The position numbers and the translations under genes are program-made. Source: Deroplatys truncata (lineage: Eukaryota; Arthropoda; Insecta; Mantodea; Mantidae). From it: a DNA stretch of 64,000 bases. The stretch lies in NCBI GenBank assembly GCA_030765065.1, contig CM060990.1:215055290-215119289 (forward strand). The letters run 5' to 3'. Positions 57,903-64,000 of this stretch are shown here, piece after piece. Numbering within the stretch: the stretch's first letter is position 1; the number at the start of each line of letters is the position of its first letter. The notes under the pieces were generated by a model. It ran no database searches and was not told the origin of the DNA. It saw only the letters and a list, made by a program, of their open reading frames with translations.

Positions 57903-58537
57903 AGCGAAAAAAATCATGCACCATTGCAACCGTCTCCGCCCTCGGGCTCTGACTTTCCGGGCGTTACCCCGGCTTGGGTGAGTGGTTTATCTATACCTAT
58001 CTCACCCCAGGGCCACACCTCCCAGAACATAGACAGAGAGACCCAATCGCCGTCAGAAGTGAGCAGCTCATGCAATGCCCCCCCGGGTGACTGCAGTTGA
58101 ACAGCGGATACGAACACAAACCCTACATGACGACCCGGGTGGTGGGGATGACGCCATTACCCACTCACCCAGCTGCGCATCGAGTGCGCGGGTATCCGTC
58201 AGGCTGTGTCCACGGAGGATTAAAATAAAAGGTTAAAAGAAACTAAAAGTGTGTGGGCGTTTCGCACTCAAGGTAGTCCGGCGAAGAAGTAAAAGAGATG
58301 TGTAAATGAATGGGCGTGGGTCGAAATGTGCATAAATGGAAGAAAAGAAAGAAACGATGGCGAGGGGCGACATGGAATGAAATGCACAGAACGCACGAGA
58401 GCCCACCTGGAGTCCCCAGGTTACGAGAACGAACCCACTTCGACCGGACGGGGATGAATGGGTGAAAATAGCTATGAATGGCTCGGGTACCCCGGGTGCG
58501 CCTAACCCGTACTCGCGTAAGGTGAGCCCCTGGGGGG

Positions 58538-58675
58538 CTCTTTATCAGGCTTGAGGTTCTTTTACGTGCCATAAGTCTACGACACGGGACCACCGATTTT
58601 ACTTCCCTTCCGAAGGAAGCCATGCTAAGAATTTTTACGCCGGAAAAAAGTCTTCGCCCTCCACCGGACACATAC
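58538..58675 (+). repeat. Dispersed repeat Q, right piece
   Basis: Continues 52472-52533. It contains TTCTTTTACGTGCCATAAG, CTACGACACGGGACCACCG, ACTTCCCTTCCGAAGGAAG and TTTTTACGCCGG. Such words occur as a scattered repeat in many arthropod genomes. Its class is uncertain; a SINE-like origin is possible. Inverted relative at about 60080-60290. Confidence 0.75.
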
Positions 58676-60557
58676 ATATAGTATTGGAAGACCCTCGTTT
58701 AGTAGAACTCACCCCTTGCATCATAGCTTCGTTTTAAGTGCCTGCTCTAACTTGAATAGTTAGCATAAGATTTGTACAGCTTTAGAATGTGTCTTCTTTT
58801 TCAGTCACATATGTTACTGTTACAAATGGTTGTAAGTGTTCGCGCATGGCGGAAACTGCTCTTGTTACAACAGATTCTATCAGTACTGTGTCACAAGAGA
58901 TTAGGAATTTGTGAGCAGAACAGCAGCGCAGGGCGAAAAACTGGTATTTATGAATTTGTCATTACGGATTTGAGGGAAATTTCCAATGAAATAACAGCTC
59001 ACGTACAGAATAGCAACAAAATCCCCTTACTTTCTGGTAGAATTATTCACACGCCAAGCGCGAACGATAGCAGAGTAAATAAACAAGTAGCAATCAGTAA
59101 AGTAGACGATCCACTATAAATACCAAAATGAACTCACCTGTGGCAGGAGGCAATGTTGTATCAGGCGTAGCACAGCACATTCAGGTTAGTCACCCTCCTG
59201 TAGATACAGGCACGTTTTCAGGGAAACCAGGAGAAAGTGAAAGGGGCTACTTGCATAAGTTCGAAATAATCGCACGTGGTAAGAATTGGGCGGAACAACA
59301 CACAATTCAGTACTTACCTGGTTATCTGAACAATGCGGCATTAAATTGGTATAAGACATTCGCCTGCAGAAATGCATATGCCTCATGGAAATAATTGAAA
59401 CAGGGGGTTATAAATACTTTCATTCACGCGGTGGAAGGGGATATGCTCGAATTAAAGCTGAAACAGGGAGTACAGGATCTCGGCGACCCTACGGAGCAGT
59501 ATGCGTACGATGTAATAGCTTTGTGCGGACTGGTTGGTGGACATCCCAAATGTCGGAGAAGGAAAGGGTTAAGCACATCATAAGAGGATTGAAGCCGTTG
59601 CTCATAGAGTAGGTACTGCCCAGCAACCCCAATAGGTGGATGCACTAATTCAATTAGTGCGCAGGTTAGAGTCAGCTCGCTATCTAGCAGGAAAGAGAGC
59701 TGCCCTAATTGGTGCACCGGTCTACCGCACTAACGCTGAAGAAGACCTGCATAAACAAATGCCAGAAATTGCTAAAGTGATGGAGGAGTTAACAAAGCAG
59801 GTGCAACAACTCAAAACAAATTCGCATCCTCCATCCCCCAGTACCTACATGCAACGTCGGTCGGATAGGAATTGTGGACCTGCGCAAATCAGTAAAATCG
59901 TTTATAGTCATAGGAAAACAGTCTCCAATAACTTATCTGTGGTTATTGTAAGCGCATAAGGCACGTAATAACAAATTCTAAAACGCGGAGGACAAACATA
60001 ATCTTTCACCCCAGCCTCAAAATAACCACCCTCAGAAAGAGCCGTAATGTCTAGTATATCGGAAACTATAAATCCCCGAAGTCGCGAGCTCATATCAGGC
60101 GGAGGGCGACAGATTTTTCGGGCGTAAAAGTCCTTAGAATGGCTTCCTTCGGAGAGGAAAAAAGCCGGTGGTTCCGTGTCATAGATTTATGGTTCGTAAA
60201 AGACCCTCAAGCTTCATAAAGAGGCCCCTGAGCAAAATTACCGGTCTTTCACGCCCAATATAGAATGGAACGCATAGCAGTTAAAGAGCGTCCATAAATA
60301 AAGCTCAATTTAATATAACTATACATCCGGTAAACACGCTACAGACAAAGGAACAATCAACGGAATAACAAGAATTGACATCCTAATAGATACCGGCAGC
60401 TCGGTGAGCATTATTAATGGCAACTTGGGAGGGATAGATAAACAGGCCGAAAGTTTAATTCCTCAAGCAGTGAAAATAATCTACTGGCAGCACAGTATCC
60501 GACTAACGCTAATTTCTGAATGGGTAGAATAAAATTAAAGAACAGGTTTTGGTGTGT
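58676..60557 (+). mobile_element. LTR-retroelement fossil (gag and protease parts)
   Basis: A gag-like region with TFSGKPGESERGYLHKFE and NNAALNWYKTF (around 59128-59394), typical of Gypsy-type gag proteins, is followed by further gag-like pieces up to about 59960. Near 60385-60420 is the retropepsin signature ILIDTGSSVSII. No RT, integrase or LTR was found. It is broken, with many breaks. It is interrupted by the Q-type repeat (about 60080-60300) and cut on the right by LINE copy G. Probably an old Gypsy-like copy. Confidence 0.7.
60080..60295 (-). repeat. Dispersed repeat Q, uninterrupted minus-strand copy
   Basis: Read on the minus strand it gives TTCCATTCTATATTGGGCGTG, then GCTCAGGGGCCTCTTTATGAAGC, TTGAGGGTCTTTTACG, CCTTCGGAGAGG-complement, and GGCGGAGGGCGACAG-complement. 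It thus joins in one piece the two halves that copy F separates elsewhere, which is the 'empty site' form of F's target. Confidence 0.82.
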
Positions 60558-61541
60558 TGATGATGAGGAGATGCGGTTTAAGGGCGCTAAACTGCTAAGG
60601 TAATCAGCGCCCTCACAATTTATAAAATATAAAGTAAAAAATACAAAGGACGTGTAAAAAGCCGCATAATTAAAACACGGGAACAAACCAGCGATGTCCA
60701 AAAAGCTAAAAACAACAATACACCAATCCCAAAAACTAACACACTAAAAGCATAGGCAATAAAAGAGTAAAACTTATCAAGAACTGTAGAATGCGAGAGA
60801 CATGATCGCCATATTTCCACTGGGGAATATAGCCCCCATTAAAACAGACATTATAAAATTTCAAAGGTAAAGGACGTTCAACGCATCAAATGCGCAGATT
60901 AAAATCACTGTCACGAATAAAACGTAAAACACATTCTACAGCATGCGCGTCGTCTGCCAAAACGTTGGCTGAGCCAACAGGCAGACCAACACGAACGGCA
61001 ACGGAGATAAAACTTGACACTCTGTTAAAATGTGACGCACCGTTAAGGGCGCATCACACTGCTCACACAGTGGAGCGGGGTCACCACTGAGCAGCTATCT
61101 ATGACTAAACAGACAATGTCCGATTCGTAAACGAGCTAAAATTACCTCTTCTCGACGACACGAACGAGAAGAGCTACCGAAGACTAACGGGGGAGGCTTA
61201 ACCTCCCGCAACTTGTTCCCCCGGAGAGCCGTCCGCTCATCCCTCCAAAGCGAGAGGATGTGGCTACGTAAAATAACCAACAAATATGTGGAGGGAACAA
61301 CAGAGGTAAAATTTCTGGGTAATAAAATCGCCAACCTGGCAGCGGCGTCAGCAGACTCATTACCTGAGATGCCCACTAGACCTGGATTCCACATGATGGA
61401 GACGCTGATGCCAAAGACACCAAGCGAGTGGAGCAGGTCATGAATGCGCTGTACGAGCGGGTGGTAATTGTACAGCAAGCTAATACTTTGAAGAGCACTC
61501 AGGAAATCTGAACAAATAAAACAGTGCCGTAAGTTGTGCCG
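60558..61541 (-). mobile_element. LINE copy G (5'-truncated 3' end)
   Basis: Tail TGATGATGAGGAGATGCGG at the left, 3' UTR, ORF2 stop at 60886-60888, C-terminal zinc motif and RNase H (MWNPGLVGISGNESAD, IC-DFLSALQSI) in a long frame 61095-61541. It ends within the RNase H at GTAAGTTGTGCCG, exactly where the tail of copy H begins. Two-domain fragment, dead. Confidence 0.9.
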
Positions 61542-64000
61542 TGATGATGTTAATGAGATGCGGTTTAAGGACCCTAAACTGCTAAGGTCATCAGCGCCCT
61601 TGCAATGCATAAAATTTGAAGTCCAAAATATAAAAGACGGGTAAAAAACCGCATAATTAAAAAACGGGACACAAACCCGCCATGTCCAAAAAGCTAAAAA
61701 CAATTATACACCAATGCCAAAAACCAACAAACAAAAAGCATAGGTAATAAAAGAGTAAAACGTATCAAGAACTGTAGAATGCGAGGGACATGTGCGCCAT
61801 ATGTCCACTGGGGAGAAGAGTCCCCATTAAACAGACATAATAAAATAAGAAAGCTAAAGGTCGCTCAACACATCAAATGCGCAGATTAAAATCACTGTCA
61901 CGAGTAAAACGTAAAACACATTCTACAGCACGCGCGTCGTATGCCAAAACGTTGGCTAGGCCAACAGGCAGAACCACACGAACGCGCAATAGAGCTAAAA
62001 CTAGACACACTGTTAAGATGTGACGCACCGTTAAAGGCGCATTACACTGATCGCATACTCGTGCAAGGTCACCACTAAGCAGGCATCTATGACTAAAAAG
62101 GCAATGTCCGATTCTAGGCGGGCTAAAAGTACCTCTTCCCGACGACACGAACGAGAAGAGGTACATCAGAACAACGGGAGAGGTTTAACCTCCCGCAACT
62201 TGTTCCCCCGGAGGGCCGTCCACTCATCCCTCCAAAGCGAGAGGAAGCGGCTACGTAAAATAACAAAACAAATCTGTGGAGGGAACAACGGAGGTAAAAT
62301 ATCTGGATAATAAAATCGCCGACCGGGCAGCGCCGTCGGCAAACTCATTACCTGAGATGCCCACATGACCTGGATTCCACATGAAGAATACGCTGATGCC
62401 AGAAACACCAAACGTGTGGAGCAGGTCATGGATACGCTGTACGAGCGGGTGGTTACTGTACATCAAGCTAATACTTTGTAGAGCACTCAGAGAGTCTGAA
62501 TAAATAAAACAGCGCCGTAAGTCTTGCCGCTGAATGTAAAAGAGAGACTGATAAATGCTAAAAAGTTCGGCGGTAAAAATCGAACATTGCCAAAAAAAAA
62601 CGAAAGGTAAAATTATTTCCACCACAAAAAGGCACACCCTACTCCAGCAGCAGTCTTAGATCCATTAGTAAAGATAAAATGAAAGTCCCCGAATTAAGAC
62701 TGAAGTTCTAAAAACGCCGATCTAAAGACCGAAGAAGGGGTCTCATTCTTCGGCATCGACGATAACCCAAGGTGACAGGACCTCAGCGCGCAACCATGGA
62801 GGAAAACGCGTTTCCCCCCTTGGAAGGTCCGGCTCTGGCGTAACGTCCAAATGCCGAAGAAGTTGACGAAATCGAACCCCTGGAGGGAGCAATGCAGAGG
62901 AGCTAACTAAATATTGCCGATGAAGCGAATCCTCGTAAAATATCGCGAAGGACGGGTGGTCAGGCAAGCTGCAGAGTCGACAGGCATAGCTGCACAAGAG
63001 CATCTCCCCCCTGGAGGACAGCGGAGGTTCTGCAGATTCAGCATACAGGCTTGATACAGGGCTGGTTGGAAAGGTCCCTGTAGAGACTTTTATGCCACAA
63101 TGGTGAATGGCATTCAATCGACGTAATACAGATGGACGCGCCGACGAATAGACAATGCACCCGTAATCAAGCTTGGATCGACCAAAGAGTGATAAAGATG
63201 TAGAAGGACGGTTCGGTCAACTCCCCATGATGTGCAACTTAAAACACGTAAAAGATTAAGAGAACGGTCACATTTTGCTTTGAAAACGCAATGTGAGAAG
63301 TCCAGCTCAACTTTCGATCAAAGAACAACCCCAAAATTTCACCTCGTCTGCAAATGCAAGGACCTCCAACCCAAGATGGAGAGAGGGCGGAGGGAAAGCC
63401 TTCCGGCGCCAGAAATTGATGCAGACGGATTTCTCGGCGGAGAAATGAAAGCCCTTGGCGTTACTCCACGCGTAGAGATGGTCGATACAGCTCTGGAGAC
63501 GGCGTTCGAGTAGACAGGTCCGCCGTGAACTGCAACAAATGGAAAAATCGTCAACAAAAAGGGACGATGAAATGCCAGGTGGAATACAATCAACAATGGG
63601 GTTGATAGCAATTGCAAAAAGTGTAACACTGAGTACAGACCCTGCGGTACTCCGTTCTCTTGAATAAAACGACTAGATTAAACCGAGCCCACACGTACAC
63701 GAAAGACGCGGTCCGTCATATACTCCGAAAGAAAGATGGGAAGACGATCGCGGATATTCCAGGCCGCCCCTCCAATAAGTGTCATAAGCTTTCTCCAGGT
63801 CAAAAGACACAGCCACGGTTTGACACTTTCTCAGAAATCCATTCATAATATGCGTCGACAGGGACACCAGATGGTGGACGGTAGAGCGATAGCGACGGAA
63901 TCCGCACTGAGCGTTCGCTAGAAGTTTCCCAGACTCAAGCAACCATGTCAACGACCGTTGATCATGTGCTCCATCACCTTGTAATTGCAACTGGTGAGGG
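61542..64000 (-). mobile_element. LINE copy H (continues past the window)
   Basis: The 3' tail GTGATGATGTTAATGAG at 61542 is followed by the 3' UTR, ORF2 stop at 61873, RNase H and RT up to the window edge, in several frames. It is the only copy in the window whose RT box still reads FVDD (near 63555, LFVDDFSICC). RNase H shows WNPGHVGISGNEFADGAA. Frame changes near 62166, 62640 and 63117-63330, among others, break it. Confidence 0.9.
61873..64000 (-). pseudogene. LINE ORF2 (RT and RNase H), copy H, partial
   Basis: Pieces: RT finger/palm QCGFRRYRSTVHHLVSLS and LEKAYDTYWRGG (63673-63990), palm with LFVDDF (63480-63629), thumb and connection with LPDHPSFAIFYEDS (62743-63117), RNase H (62251-62637, 62166-62429) and the zinc motif CDQCNAPLTVRHILTVC (61873-62166). 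A gap of about 20 bp near 63765 removes part of the RT finger. Both RT aspartates are kept, but the frame is broken at least five times. Confidence 0.85.

Larger units (their letters stand above)
52534..58537 (-). mobile_element. LINE copy F, full length (6.0 kb)
   Basis: 6,004 bp flanked by a perfect 9-bp target duplication CTCTTTATC. 3' tail GGTGATGATGATATGGG on the left, complete 5' UTR on the right ending GGTGAGCCCCTGGGGGG. It is the best full-length representative: 5' UTR about 635 bp, ORF1, 20-bp gap, ORF2, and 3' UTR of about 310 bp. It was inserted into repeat Q, whose two halves lie at its sides. Confidence 0.93.

Overview
This is transposon-rich eukaryotic nuclear DNA, most likely from an arthropod and probably an insect. 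The reasons are a swarm of one I-group LINE family with CCHC ORF1 and RNase H, a tRNA-headed SINE, a hAT-type transposase of the CGGBP1/DUF659 sort common in arthropods, an arthropod-style dispersed repeat, and AT-rich DNA with short exon-like pieces. The species cannot be told from sequence alone. No bacterial-style gene, intact host gene, rRNA or CRISPR array was found.

Layout. 1-3987: 5' half of a LINE on the minus strand (copy A). 3988-7790: AT-rich DNA without a recognisable gene, with one LTR- or promoter-like patch. 7791-24969: a giant, almost perfect palindrome. Two 7,199-bp arms (7791-14989 and 17771-24969) mirror each other around a 2,781-bp spacer. Each arm carries a fossil of a protein-primed family B DNA polymerase (Polinton/adintovirus type), an outer array of about 70-bp repeats, an inner array of about 453-bp higher-order repeats, and a duplicated TATA-bearing module upstream of the polymerase. 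24970-29367: unique-looking DNA with two small consensus-spliced exons (27707-27820 and 28318-28350). 29368-31035: a decayed hAT-like transposon.

31036-64000 is a nest of LINE copies of one family. B and C lie head-to-tail on minus. P (plus) is split into three pieces, by full-length copy D (minus) and by a 6.9-kb element with about 1-kb terminal inverted repeats and a 6-bp target duplication (44944-51864). F (minus, 6.0 kb, full length) sits inside a short dispersed repeat. A gag/protease retroelement fossil follows, then G and H in tandem on minus. Target duplications allow the order of insertion to be read: P is older than D and the TIR element, and the Q repeat is older than F.

The LINE is well resolved by comparing copies: a 5' UTR of about 0.6 kb; ORF1 (about 440 codons, CCHC knuckles); 20 bp; then ORF2 (about 1,200 codons: endonuclease, RT, RNase H, C-terminal CCHC); then a 3' UTR of about 0.3 kb ending in TCATCATC-type repeats. 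Every copy seen is broken. Only H keeps the catalytic FVDD box of the RT. The most unusual features are the palindrome with its polymerase pair, the TIR element built of YY1-like motif arrays and a 560-bp higher-order satellite, and a sequence core (GGTTTTCCCTGGTC...TAGGCGAATGCTG) shared by the arrays of these two otherwise unrelated elements.
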